Shown one piece after another: positions 1 to 7,063 of a stretch of 7,560 bases of DNA. Position 1 is the first letter of the stretch. The number at the start of each line of letters is the position of its first letter. Under the pieces are notes generated by a model. The model did no database searches, had not been told where the DNA came from, and saw only the letters and a program-made list of their open reading frames with translations. Position numbers and translations under genes: made by a program. The DNA is from Candidatus Cloacimonadota bacterium (lineage in GTDB: Bacteria; Cloacimonadota; Cloacimonadia; Cloacimonadales; Cloacimonadaceae): assembly GCA_023230795.1 (NCBI GenBank), contig JALNWR010000125.1:1-7560 (forward strand), read 5' to 3'.

Positions 1-1
1 C

Positions 2-1180
2 GGCCTCCTGCTGATAGATGAACTTGCTCAAGAGCACAAAGAGCTGCTGGATGGCGACTTTCATCTGCAAAAAGTCCGGCTCTACATCTTGCAAGGGCTG
101 AACCGCGAAGTAGCCGAATACGTCCCCAAAATATACCCCAGCCTCACGGATGACTTCTTCAAAGCCAGCATCAGCCTACGCTATATGGACGCCCTGCAAT
201 TTCTGAACCGCATGGAAGAATTCGAAGCGCAAGCCGGCAGATTGCGCGAGCTGTTAAAGAGCCAGACAGACCATAAACTGCAAGGAGACTACCTCACCAC
301 CATGGCTATGATGTACAATATGCGCAGCGACTACGCAAAGGCTACCGAGTATTACAATCAACTGCGCCAGCTGAGCGAACAAAGCGGCGAGCCCATACAC
401 CGCAGGATAGCCCTGCACGGACTGGGCATAGTAGCCTCACGCACCGGAGACAAAAAGCAAGCCCGCAAGCACTATGAAGAGGCCCTGCAGATCTGCGAAA
501 AGATCGGAGATCGCAATGGCTATAGCAAGATCATTATGGACCTGGGCACTTTGCACCGCAATGAAGGTGAGATCGAAAAGGCCCTACAGATGTATCAGAT
601 CAGCCTCCAGACCACCCGCCTGGTAGGAAACGTAAATCTGGAAGGCACCGTGCTATACAATATCGGGGAAGCGAATTACTATCTGGAGCGCTACGATGAA
701 GCCCGCAAATACTTTGAAGATACGCTTAAAATCTATGAGCAGAGCGGAGACCTGGTAGGACGCTCCTTCTGCTATGATGCCCTGGGCGATATCAATTACC
801 GTCAGGATAGATTCACCGAAGCCAAGGCTATCTACGACATGAATCTGATCCTGCAAAAAGAGCTCAAGGATACCGAGGGCATCGCTCATACCCTGGGCAA
901 TCTGGGCAATGTAGCCAAAGCTGACAAAGACTTTGCCCTGGCCAGAGAGTACTACGATCAGCAGATCTCAATGCTCTCGGAAGTGGGCGACAAAGACGGC
1001 CTGGGCAGAGCTTACTTCAATTATGCCATGACCGAAAAGGATGAAAGTAACCTGCCCGCCGCCAAAGAAAAGCTGAGCAAGGCCTTACAGCTCTTTCAAG
1101 ACTGCCAGGCGCAGATATTTATAGATATTGCTCAACAGCAGATGCAGGAGATAGATCAGGGCTTAAAGTCCGGGCAGTAG
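2..1180 (+). CDS. TPR-repeat protein, C-terminal part (5'-truncated by window edge)
   Basis: The reading frame is open from the first complete codon at position 2 to a TAG at 1178-1180, giving 392 visible residues. The gene almost certainly begins upstream. A TTG at 89 could serve as a start, but the sequence before it (GLLLIDELAQ, then a charged helix) reads as ordinary protein and no Shine-Dalgarno sequence decides for it. From about visible residue 91 to 370 there are seven consecutive tetratricopeptide repeats with a 40-residue period rather than the usual 34. Each has an LG..., A..YY/A...Y core and ends in a G-D/N turn, as in the LGN/Pins-type TPR class. TPR solenoids bind proteins. In bacteria this extended type often forms the C-terminal half of large signalling proteins with an ATPase, kinase or cyclase domain at the N-terminus, but none of that is visible here. 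It has no signal peptide or membrane segment in the visible part. It converges on the redox operon, so no functional link is implied. The fold is certain; the function is unknown. Confidence 0.85.
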   Translation, partial: GLLLIDELAQEHKELLDGDFHLQKVRLYILQGLNREVAEYVPKIYPSLTDDFFKASISLRYMDALQFLNRMEEFEAQAGRLRELLKSQTDHKLQGDYLTTMAMMYNMRSDYAKATEYYNQLRQLSEQSGEPIHRRIALHGLGIVASRTGDKKQARKHYEEALQICEKIGDRNGYSKIIMDLGTLHRNEGEIEKALQMYQISLQTTRLVGNVNLEGTVLYNIGEANYYLERYDEARKYFEDTLKIYEQSGDLVGRSFCYDALGDINYRQDRFTEAKAIYDMNLILQKELKDTEGIAHTLGNLGNVAKADKDFALAREYYDQQISMLSEVGDKDGLGRAYFNYAMTEKDESNLPAAKEKLSKALQLFQDCQAQIFIDIAQQQMQEIDQGLKSGQ

Positions 1181-1200
1181 CCCTCTCCTTCTCAGCTACT
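1176..1200. terminator. Weak inverted repeat between convergent genes, possible bidirectional terminator
   Basis: AGTAGC (1176-1181) and GCTACT (1195-1200) are perfect 6-bp complements with a 13-base loop. They span the two convergent stop codons, TAG at 1178-1180 on the plus strand and TAG at 1198-1196 on the minus strand. There is no run of T on either side, so this is not a standard intrinsic terminator. It is offered only because the genes lie tail to tail and nothing else in the 15-bp gap could end transcription. Confidence 0.2.
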
Positions 1201-4200
1201 CTTTACGGTTCCAGCCGAATTCTACCGGTATTTTCCGAAGCAGATACAGCTCGTCCAGATACCTCTCAATAGTAGAATCAGAGCGCACCTTCTCTTGGCG
1301 CAAAGCTTGGTCCCCCAGAGCTTCATAATGTTTAGCCGCCCTTTGGCTCATTTTAACCAGCAAGCCCTTAGCCAGGTTGTTCCAATGCGGCATATCCGCA
1401 GTAGCCGGCGAGATCAGATTCAGCTGATAGAAGAGCCGCATCAGTTCATTGATGAGTATAGACCTGGTGGGATTCACAAAACGGGATATTTCTCCATTAT
1501 CGCCGATAGCGCAGCCTTCTATCTCCAGGAAATTTGGCCCGGGCAGGATGAGATCGGCCAGATCGCTCTCTGGCATATAAGGTGTGATCGCCACTTTGTA
1601 CTCGGCATTGGAAGCCGGAACCTGCCCATAACACAGGGCAAAATCCACCCGTCCGGCCTGCACTGGCTTTGCTCCCATATTCAGAAAAGCGCCGTGATTT
1701 GCAAAATCCGTGGTTACAAAAACCTGCTGATTGCTGCCCGCCAAGCGCCAGAGCTCGGCAGCATCGCTCTCTGAAATGCGGTTTTGATTGTAAATATAGA
1801 ACTGATACTCGTTTCTGGGCAGATCCTCGAGCTTATCCACCTTGAGATCGGCAAATTTGGCAAAAGGTCTTCCCGGAGGATACGCTACCAGGCTCAGGCT
1901 TTTGCCCTGAAGTTGCTGCAGCCGGATCATGCTGCGAAGCGTACAATTTATATTTCCTACCACCACATAATCGCGATGATCGTCCAAAAGGCCAAAGGCA
2001 TACTCTTTGGGCACTGTATCCAGCCACTGGTCACTAAAGGCAAAATAATCCGGATTCGCCAGCAGTCCCTCTCCCAGACTCTCGGCTATCCTCTCTGCCA
2101 TAAGCATCTCTTCACAGGTGATATGAGGGGTGATTTCTATGCTTTTGCTCCGGGCTTGCCCCAGCCGGCTCTGAAGCTCGAAGGTGGCCTCTTTCCAGCT
2201 GATTTCCTGATACTTATCGCCCCGCTTGATCAAAGGCTGCCGCAGCTTTCCATCCAGAGACTGCCAGCCGAAACGGCCTTTGAAACACAGGTTTTTACCG
2301 TTGAATCCGGGCTCATGCTCCGGAGTGGTGATGCGAACTACTTCCCCGGCCTGTATCTCTACCTGAATCTTACATCCCACACCGCAGAGTCCGCAATTTT
2401 GCAATATATCTTCTTTGGGCCTGGGGTTGAGCTTGTAATTCAGATTGCGCTCCACCAAAGCTCCCACAGGGCAGACGTCGGTGCATTTTCCACAGGCCAC
2501 ACAATTTGTTTGAGTGAGAGATTCCCCAAATTCCGGAGCCACGATCGCCGCAAAACCCCGATAAATGAAGCCCAGGACGTTGGCACCCTGAATCTCGGCG
2601 CAAGTCCGGATGCAGCGGCCGCAATTGATGCACTTATTAGCATCGCGCACTATATAAGGATGGGTATAATCTATAGGATGGCGGGAGATGCTGCCCATAA
2701 AGCGGTCCAGCTCAACCTCATACTGACTGCAGTAGTCTCTCAGCGAACAGGTGTCGTTCACCTGGCAGCCGCATTCCAGACAGCGGTCTGCTTCTTTTCT
2801 GGCTTGCTTCTCCGAAAAGCCTTTTTCCACTTCCTTAAACGTGCTGATAGCCTTTTCCAGAGGAATTTCCGGCATCTGCACGCGCGGCTCGGGAGCAAAT
2901 ATCTCATATTCCTCGGGGGATACATCTTCCAGCTTGCGGGCTTTTTGGGAGAGGAAGACAAATTTTGGCCTTGGCAGCTCTCCCTTCAAAAGATAGCTCT
3001 GGATGGCAGCAGAGGCTTTGCGCCCATCCGCTATAGCTTCGATAGCGGTAGCTGCACCTCTTTGAAAATCACCTCCGGCAAAGACATTGGCGATGCCGCT
3101 GTACATGGTAGCTTCATCCACTATTGCGGTTTGCCAGCGGGAGATGGGCAGCATTTTTCCTTCTACCTCATTTTCTGCTTTGCTGAAAGCGCTCACATCC
3201 GGCACCTGCGAGATGGCGGCGATGATGCTGTCAAATTCTTCACTGAAAAACTCTCCGGTAGGCTCAGGACGTTTCCTGCCGCTTTTATCCGGTTCGCCCA
3301 GCCGCATTTTCTCTACCTTGATTTCTTTGAGCTTGCACTTTATACCCAGATATTCCACGGGATTGGTCAGGAAATGAAAGTTCACTCCTTCCTGGATAGC
3401 CGCTTCGATCTCAAATTCCTCGGCGGGCATTTCGGCTTTGGTACGGCGGTAGAAAACGCTCACGTCACAGCCCAGACGGATAGCGGTTCTGGCACAATCT
3501 ATGGCGGTATTTCCTCCGCCCACTACGGCTACCTTTTTGCCTAGGGGCATGGTTTGTCCTTTGGCGTGACTTTTCAGAAAATCCACACCCAGATAGCATC
3601 CGCCCAGCTCACTTCCCGGCACCGGCATGGGCACCGCATTCTGCGCTCCCACAGCCAGATACACGGCATCGTAGTCCCGGCTGAGTTCGCTGAGATTTAG
3701 CTCTTTACCCAAAGCCATGCCATAGTGTATCTGCATTCCGCCCATACACATCAGCTCGATTTCTTTATCCAGGATCTCCTTGGGCAGGCGATATTCGGGA
3801 ATGCCATATCTCAGCCAGCCCCCACAGGCCTCTTCCGCTTCAAAAAGATGCACTTCAAAACCCTCAAAACTAAGGTAATAGCCACAGGTCAAGCCGCTGG
3901 GACCACCTCCGATGATGGCCACCTTTTTACCGTTATCCGGCTTTTTTTCTGGGATGTATTGCCAAAAGTCTTCCAAGTCTTCATCGGCGGCATAGCGCTT
4001 GAGCTCACGGATGGCAATGGGTTCGTCCACTATCTTGCGGCGGCATTCCACTTCACAAAAAGCCGGACACACACGCCCGATGGAGAGCGGCATGGGCAGG
4101 GTGTCTTTGATCACCTTCACCGCTTCATGATATTTGCCATTGGCGATCAGGGATACATAGGTCTGCACATCCACTTCGTCCGGGCAGGCCAGCTTGCAGG

Positions 4201-4498
4201 GAGCTTCACAATCCGCATAATGATCGCTGATCAGCAGTTCCAGCGCCATTTTCCGGGCCGCATGAATCTCTGTATCGTCTGTGGTAATCTTCATTCCCGG
4301 GGTGATTTTTGTGCCGCAAGAAGTTACAAATCCGCGGCGGCCTTCCACCTTCACTGCACATACCCAGCAAGAGCCGCTGGGATTCAGTTCCTTATCATGA
4401 CAGAGGGTGGGAATGGCTATGCCTTCGCGGGTAGCGAGGTCCAAAATGGTCATTCCTTCCGAGGCTTGAACAGTTTTTCCATTCAATACTACTTGCAT
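1196..4498 (-). CDS. NuoG-GltD fusion: NAD(P)H/ferredoxin oxidoreductase A subunit, StnA/NfnA-like
   Basis: This is an 1100-residue cytoplasmic iron-sulfur flavoprotein. Domains in order: (1) a NuoG-type [2Fe-2S] domain at 1-80 with C33, C44, C47 and C61; (2) a His/Cys segment H93-C97-C101-C105 running into a GltD-type cluster region with C144, C148 and C152; (3) a GltD-like flavoprotein at 190-505, with FAD motif G197-G199-G202, a second dinucleotide motif G327-G328-G329 followed by RR at 351-352 and MPA at 357-359 (the NADPH-site pattern of GltD/NfnL), and FAD-closing AGGD at 474-477; (4) a Cys cluster C573, C576, C578, C584, C590; (5) two ferredoxin motifs, C623-C633 and C666-C676; (6) a molybdopterin-oxidoreductase [4Fe-4S] motif C702, C705, C709, C738; (7) a shortened molybdopterin fold at about 745-1020 without catalytic Cys/Sec. 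Family knowledge makes this the A subunit of an electron-bifurcating StnABC/NfnABC-type transhydrogenase. The ATG at 4498 has AAAGGA (4507-4512) 8 bases upstream, inside the end of the preceding gene. Alternatives are a non-bifurcating NADPH diaphorase or a formate dehydrogenase relative. The domain calls are firm; the reaction is inferred. Confidence 0.85.
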   Translation of the reverse strand: MQVVLNGKTVQASEGMTILDLATREGIAIPTLCHDKELNPSGSCWVCAVKVEGRRGFVTSCGTKITPGMKITTDDTEIHAARKMALELLISDHYADCEAPCKLACPDEVDVQTYVSLIANGKYHEAVKVIKDTLPMPLSIGRVCPAFCEVECRRKIVDEPIAIRELKRYAADEDLEDFWQYIPEKKPDNGKKVAIIGGGPSGLTCGYYLSFEGFEVHLFEAEEACGGWLRYGIPEYRLPKEILDKEIELMCMGGMQIHYGMALGKELNLSELSRDYDAVYLAVGAQNAVPMPVPGSELGGCYLGVDFLKSHAKGQTMPLGKKVAVVGGGNTAIDCARTAIRLGCDVSVFYRRTKAEMPAEEFEIEAAIQEGVNFHFLTNPVEYLGIKCKLKEIKVEKMRLGEPDKSGRKRPEPTGEFFSEEFDSIIAAISQVPDVSAFSKAENEVEGKMLPISRWQTAIVDEATMYSGIANVFAGGDFQRGAATAIEAIADGRKASAAIQSYLLKGELPRPKFVFLSQKARKLEDVSPEEYEIFAPEPRVQMPEIPLEKAISTFKEVEKGFSEKQARKEADRCLECGCQVNDTCSLRDYCSQYEVELDRFMGSISRHPIDYTHPYIVRDANKCINCGRCIRTCAEIQGANVLGFIYRGFAAIVAPEFGESLTQTNCVACGKCTDVCPVGALVERNLNYKLNPRPKEDILQNCGLCGVGCKIQVEIQAGEVVRITTPEHEPGFNGKNLCFKGRFGWQSLDGKLRQPLIKRGDKYQEISWKEATFELQSRLGQARSKSIEITPHITCEEMLMAERIAESLGEGLLANPDYFAFSDQWLDTVPKEYAFGLLDDHRDYVVVGNINCTLRSMIRLQQLQGKSLSLVAYPPGRPFAKFADLKVDKLEDLPRNEYQFYIYNQNRISESDAAELWRLAGSNQQVFVTTDFANHGAFLNMGAKPVQAGRVDFALCYGQVPASNAEYKVAITPYMPESDLADLILPGPNFLEIEGCAIGDNGEISRFVNPTRSILINELMRLFYQLNLISPATADMPHWNNLAKGLLVKMSQRAAKHYEALGDQALRQEKVRSDSTIERYLDELYLLRKIPVEFGWNRKE

Positions 4499-4503
4499 TG
4501 ACT

Positions 4504-6270
4504 TTATCCTTTCGTGATCGCGTTAAATTTACAGGCCGAGTAGCAGGCACCGCAGTGTATGCACAAGTCCTGATTGATTATATGGATTTCTTTTACTTTT
4601 CCGGTGATGCACTGGGGCGGGCAGACCTTTGCGCAGGCGGTGCAGCCGATGCATTTGTCCGGCAAAATCTCGTATCTGATCAGCGCAGAGCATACTCCGG
4701 CCGGGCAGCGTTTGTCCTGTATATGCGCCAGATATTCATCTTCAAAGTAGCGCAGGGTGGTAAGCACTGGATTGGGAGCGGTCTGCCCCAGTCCGCAGAG
4801 CGAGCCTTTGGTGATGTTGGCAGCCAGATCCTGCAGCTTTTCAATGTCTTCTATAGTGCCTTCTCCTTCTGTGATGCGGGTGAGAATCTCCAGCATGCGC
4901 CGGGTTCCTATCCTGCAAAAAGTGCATTTCCCGCAGGATTCGCTTTGCGTAAAATTCAGGAAAAAGCGGGCAACATCCACCATGCAAGTGGAGCTATCCA
5001 TCACCACCATGCCTCCGGAGCCCATTATCGCACCGGTGGCGTTGATGGAATCGTAATCCACAGTGGTATCCAGCAGCTCCGCCGGGATGCAGCCCCCGGA
5101 AGGGCCGCCCATCTGCACGGCTTTGAAGGGCTTGTCACTCTTCATGCCGCCGCCAACTTTATAGATTATATCTCGCAGTGTAATGCCCATCGGCACTTCT
5201 ATCAAACCGCTGCCGGCGATCTTTCCGGCCAGAGCAAAGACCTTGGTGCCGGCGGATTTTTCGGTGCCTATCTTCTTGAATTCCTCGGCGCCGTGATTTA
5301 TGATCCAGGTGATATTAGCCCAGGTTTCCACGTTGTTTATATTAGTGGGGCAGCCCCAGAGTCCGCTTTCGGCAGGGAAGGGCGGGCGGATCACCGGCAT
5401 ACCGCGCTTGCCTTCTATAGATTGCATCAGCGCGGTTTCTTCTCCGCATACAAAGGCTCCGGCGCCTTCTTTGACGTGGAGCGTAAAGAAAAAATTGGTT
5501 CCTAAAATCTTGCGGCCCAGATAGCCATTTCTTTGAGCATCGGCTATGGCCAGCTTCAGATGCTTCACCGCCATCGGATACTCCGCTCGGCAATAAATAT
5601 AGCCCTCATCCGCACCCATAGCATAGGCTCCGATGATCATGCCTTCTATCACGTTGTGCGGGTCTCCTTCCAGGGTGCTGCGGTCCATAAATGCTCCGGG
5701 ATCGCCTTCATCCGCATTGCAGATAATATATTTCTTGGCTCCCCTGGCCTGAGCGGTAAAGCTCCATTTCAAGCCCGTGGGGAATCCGGCTCCGCCCCGG
5801 CCGCGCAGCCCGGAGGCCTTAATCTGCTCTATCACCTCTTGAGGACGCAGGCTCAAAGCCTTTTTCAGAGCGGCGTAACCTCCATGCGCCTCGTAATCCG
5901 CTATAGAGCAGGGGTCTATCACTCCGCAATTTCTCAGCACGATGCGGGTCTGCTCCTGCAAGAGACTATCGCGACTGCCTTTATCTATATCCGTGAGGAT
6001 CACATTGGCCTGGGGAACTTTGCCCTGCCGGTAAGCTTCGATATGCTCCAAAATGGACTGTGGCTCTACCTTCCCCAGGCTGATCCTGCCCAGTTTGCCC
6101 CCGCTGAGCTCCACTATGGGCTCTTCAAAACACATCCCGATGCAGGCCGTGCGCATCAGCTGATAGTCTGCCCCAGCCTGGAGTTGCTGCTTTAGATGCT
6201 CATACACTTCCATAGCTCCTGCGGCTACACCGCAGCTGGCCAGTCCTACTTTTACGGTGATTTTACTCAT
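4504..6270 (-). CDS. NuoF/HydB-like NADH:FMN iron-sulfur subunit of the bifurcating complex (StnB-like)
   Basis: This is a 588-residue flavoprotein that would take hydride from or to NADH on FMN and pass electrons into the complex. It starts with a thioredoxin-like [2Fe-2S] domain (1-80; C13, C43, C47). The NuoF core follows: glycine-rich NADH/FMN loop GLRGRGGAGFPTG at 154-166, CNADEGDPGAF at 184-194, and the [4Fe-4S] ligands C446, C449, C452 and C492. After it come the HydB-specific CPAGVC at 522-527 and a C-terminal two-cluster ferredoxin domain (C540-C550 and C570-C580). These N- and C-terminal additions are absent from standard complex I NuoF and typical of HydB/BfuB; from memory the whole protein lines up with Thermotoga HydB. 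I chose the ATG at 6270, not the frame's extension 36 codons upstream. It overlaps the upstream gene's stop as ATGA, has a strong GGGGAGGA (6274-6281), and the family homology begins there. Product assignment to the NuoF/HydB family is very secure. Confidence 0.93.
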   Translation of the reverse strand: MSKITVKVGLASCGVAAGAMEVYEHLKQQLQAGADYQLMRTACIGMCFEEPIVELSGGKLGRISLGKVEPQSILEHIEAYRQGKVPQANVILTDIDKGSRDSLLQEQTRIVLRNCGVIDPCSIADYEAHGGYAALKKALSLRPQEVIEQIKASGLRGRGGAGFPTGLKWSFTAQARGAKKYIICNADEGDPGAFMDRSTLEGDPHNVIEGMIIGAYAMGADEGYIYCRAEYPMAVKHLKLAIADAQRNGYLGRKILGTNFFFTLHVKEGAGAFVCGEETALMQSIEGKRGMPVIRPPFPAESGLWGCPTNINNVETWANITWIINHGAEEFKKIGTEKSAGTKVFALAGKIAGSGLIEVPMGITLRDIIYKVGGGMKSDKPFKAVQMGGPSGGCIPAELLDTTVDYDSINATGAIMGSGGMVVMDSSTCMVDVARFFLNFTQSESCGKCTFCRIGTRRMLEILTRITEGEGTIEDIEKLQDLAANITKGSLCGLGQTAPNPVLTTLRYFEDEYLAHIQDKRCPAGVCSALIRYEILPDKCIGCTACAKVCPPQCITGKVKEIHIINQDLCIHCGACYSACKFNAITKG

Positions 6271-6743
6271 GATTCCTCCCCAGCGGCAAAGCGCTGCAAT
6301 ATCTTGGGGATAGCCTCCATAGCGACTTTTCCAAAAGTGACATCGTCTATCATAATCACCGGCGCCAGAGAGCAGCAACCCAAACAGGCCACTTCCACCA
6401 GCGTAAACTGCATGTCTTCGGTAGTATCTTCATCGCCTTGCAGCTGCAAGGCCTTTCTGAGCGCGTCCTTGATCTCATCAGCATCCGATACATGGCAGGC
6501 AGTCCCCATGCAGACGCGGACTATGTGCTTCCCCTGAGGCTTGAGCTTGAACATGGAGTAAAAAGTGGCAACCCCATAGATATCCGCCACGGGGATTTGC
6601 ATCTTTTCCGCTATATAACGCAAGGCATCCCTGGAAAGATAGCCAAGCAAGTTTTGCACCTCTTGCAATAAGGGGATCAGGATTCCAGGCTTGGATTGAT
6701 AAGCCTGGATGATAGTATCGAGCTGAGAAAAATCCTTTTCCAT
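6267..6743 (-). CDS. NuoE/HydC-like [2Fe-2S] thioredoxin-fold subunit (StnC-like)
   Basis: This is a 158-residue protein of normal NuoE/HydC length. An N-terminal helical bundle (about 1-65) includes the family signature at 50-65 (IPVADIYGVATFYSMF). It is followed by a thioredoxin-like ferredoxin domain holding one [2Fe-2S] cluster on C78, C83 (C-x4-C), C120 and C124 (C-x3-C). All four expected ligands are present. In complex I, NuoE sits against NuoF and carries the off-path N1a cluster. In HydABC-type enzymes the C subunit forms the same pair with HydB. It is the first gene of the operon. The ATG at 6743 has AAGGAAA (6748-6754), with AGGA 6 bases from the start. Its TGA overlaps the next ATG by four bases, which suggests translational coupling and a fixed subunit ratio. 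No quinone-binding or membrane subunits accompany it, so this is not part of a full complex I. Confidence 0.93.
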   Translation of the reverse strand: MEKDFSQLDTIIQAYQSKPGILIPLLQEVQNLLGYLSRDALRYIAEKMQIPVADIYGVATFYSMFKLKPQGKHIVRVCMGTACHVSDADEIKDALRKALQLQGDEDTTEDMQFTLVEVACLGCCSLAPVIMIDDVTFGKVAMEAIPKILQRFAAGEES

Positions 6744-6819
6744 TACGTTTCCTTTGTACTAAGCTATTGTTAAAAGTCCGTCATACACACATTTAGATAA
6801 ATCGAACCACATTACAGGG

Positions 6820-6848
6820 ATAAATCCACAGTGTGGATGGATTGTCAA
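6820..6848 (-). promoter_or_regulatory. Possible sigma-70-type promoter of the redox operon
   Basis: On the minus strand a perfect TTGACA (6848-6843) is followed after 17 bases by ATTTAT (6825-6820), a poor -10 match (3 of 6). A start near 6813 would give a leader of about 70 bases before the ATG at 6743. The perfect -35 and its location upstream of the first operon gene support it. The weak -10 means it may be activator-dependent or simply wrong. Confidence 0.35.
6824..6838. promoter_or_regulatory. 15-bp perfect palindrome in the promoter spacer, candidate operator
   Basis: ATCCACA (6824-6830), a central G at 6831 and TGTGGAT (6832-6838) form a perfect inverted repeat with 7-bp arms. It lies almost entirely between the proposed -35 and -10 hexamers, where a dimeric repressor or activator would control the operon. 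The length is short for a folded RNA signal and normal for a dimeric DNA-binding protein site. I do not recognise it as the site of a known regulator; it is not the Rex consensus. Confidence 0.4.
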
Positions 6849-6919
6849 ATGAAAAATATCTGTGCTGATATATGAGCAAGATTTATTCCAATTCTTTATG
6901 GGTGATCAGCGCTTTAGAT

Positions 6920-6945
6920 GAGCAGCTCTGGGGAGGAGCAGCTCT
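6920..6945. repeat. Short direct repeat GAGCAGCTCT x2
   Basis: GAGCAGCTCT occurs at 6920-6929 and again at 6936-6945, 16 bases apart, and each copy is nearly self-complementary (GAGC-A-GCTC). A third partial copy (TAGCTCT) starts at 6955. They lie in the gene-free region upstream of the operon. The sequence identity is exact, but no function can be assigned. Confidence 0.5.
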
Positions 6946-7010
6946 TGAGATGAATAGCTCTTTGCATCTGGCCAGCGGGCAGACACTGGCACAAGGCGAT
7001 TCTGGGGCAA

Positions 7011-7034
7011 GCAGCCCTGCTGGCAGCCCTGCTC
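7011..7034. repeat. 12-bp tandem duplication
   Basis: GCAGCCCTGCT at 7011-7021 is repeated exactly at 7023-7033, giving a 12-bp unit twice in tandem with only the last base of the unit differing (G versus C). Each copy contains GCAG...CTGC-like self-complementarity. It probably arose by replication slippage in non-coding DNA. Confidence 0.6.
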
Positions 7035-7063
7035 TGAACAGGCTCGAAGCCCAAACTTTGGAC

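Noticed and set aside
1784..3544. 586-codon plus-strand frame opposite the A subunit
   Set aside because: It is antisense to a protein whose cluster and nucleotide motifs are all accounted for, has no recognisable domain, and is a by-product of codon composition.
1196..4498. [FeFe] hydrogenase or active formate dehydrogenase
   Set aside because: No H-cluster signature motifs are present, and the formate-dehydrogenase-like region lacks the Sec/Cys-His catalytic pair.
4498..5505. 335-codon plus-strand frame opposite the NuoF-like gene
   Set aside because: Same reason: it lies wholly opposite a clear HydB-type sequence, and its product is a low-information His/Ala/Gly-rich string.
6271..6378. 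36-codon N-terminal extension of the NuoF-like gene
   Set aside because: It lies within the NuoE-like gene in another frame, shows no homology, and the ATG at 6270 has a strong Shine-Dalgarno sequence and an ATGA overlap.
1196..6743. Respiratory complex I (nuoEFG)
   Set aside because: The NuoF-like protein has HydB-type additions, the NuoG-like protein has a GltD insertion, and no quinone or membrane subunits are adjacent.
6767..6773. Rex (NADH-sensing repressor) operator
   Set aside because: TTGTTAA matches one half of the consensus, but no TTAACAA-like second half follows at the right distance.
6821..6830. DnaA box near TAAATCCACA
   Set aside because: It does not match TTATCCACA at the start, no other boxes cluster nearby, and the bases are better explained by the 15-bp palindrome.
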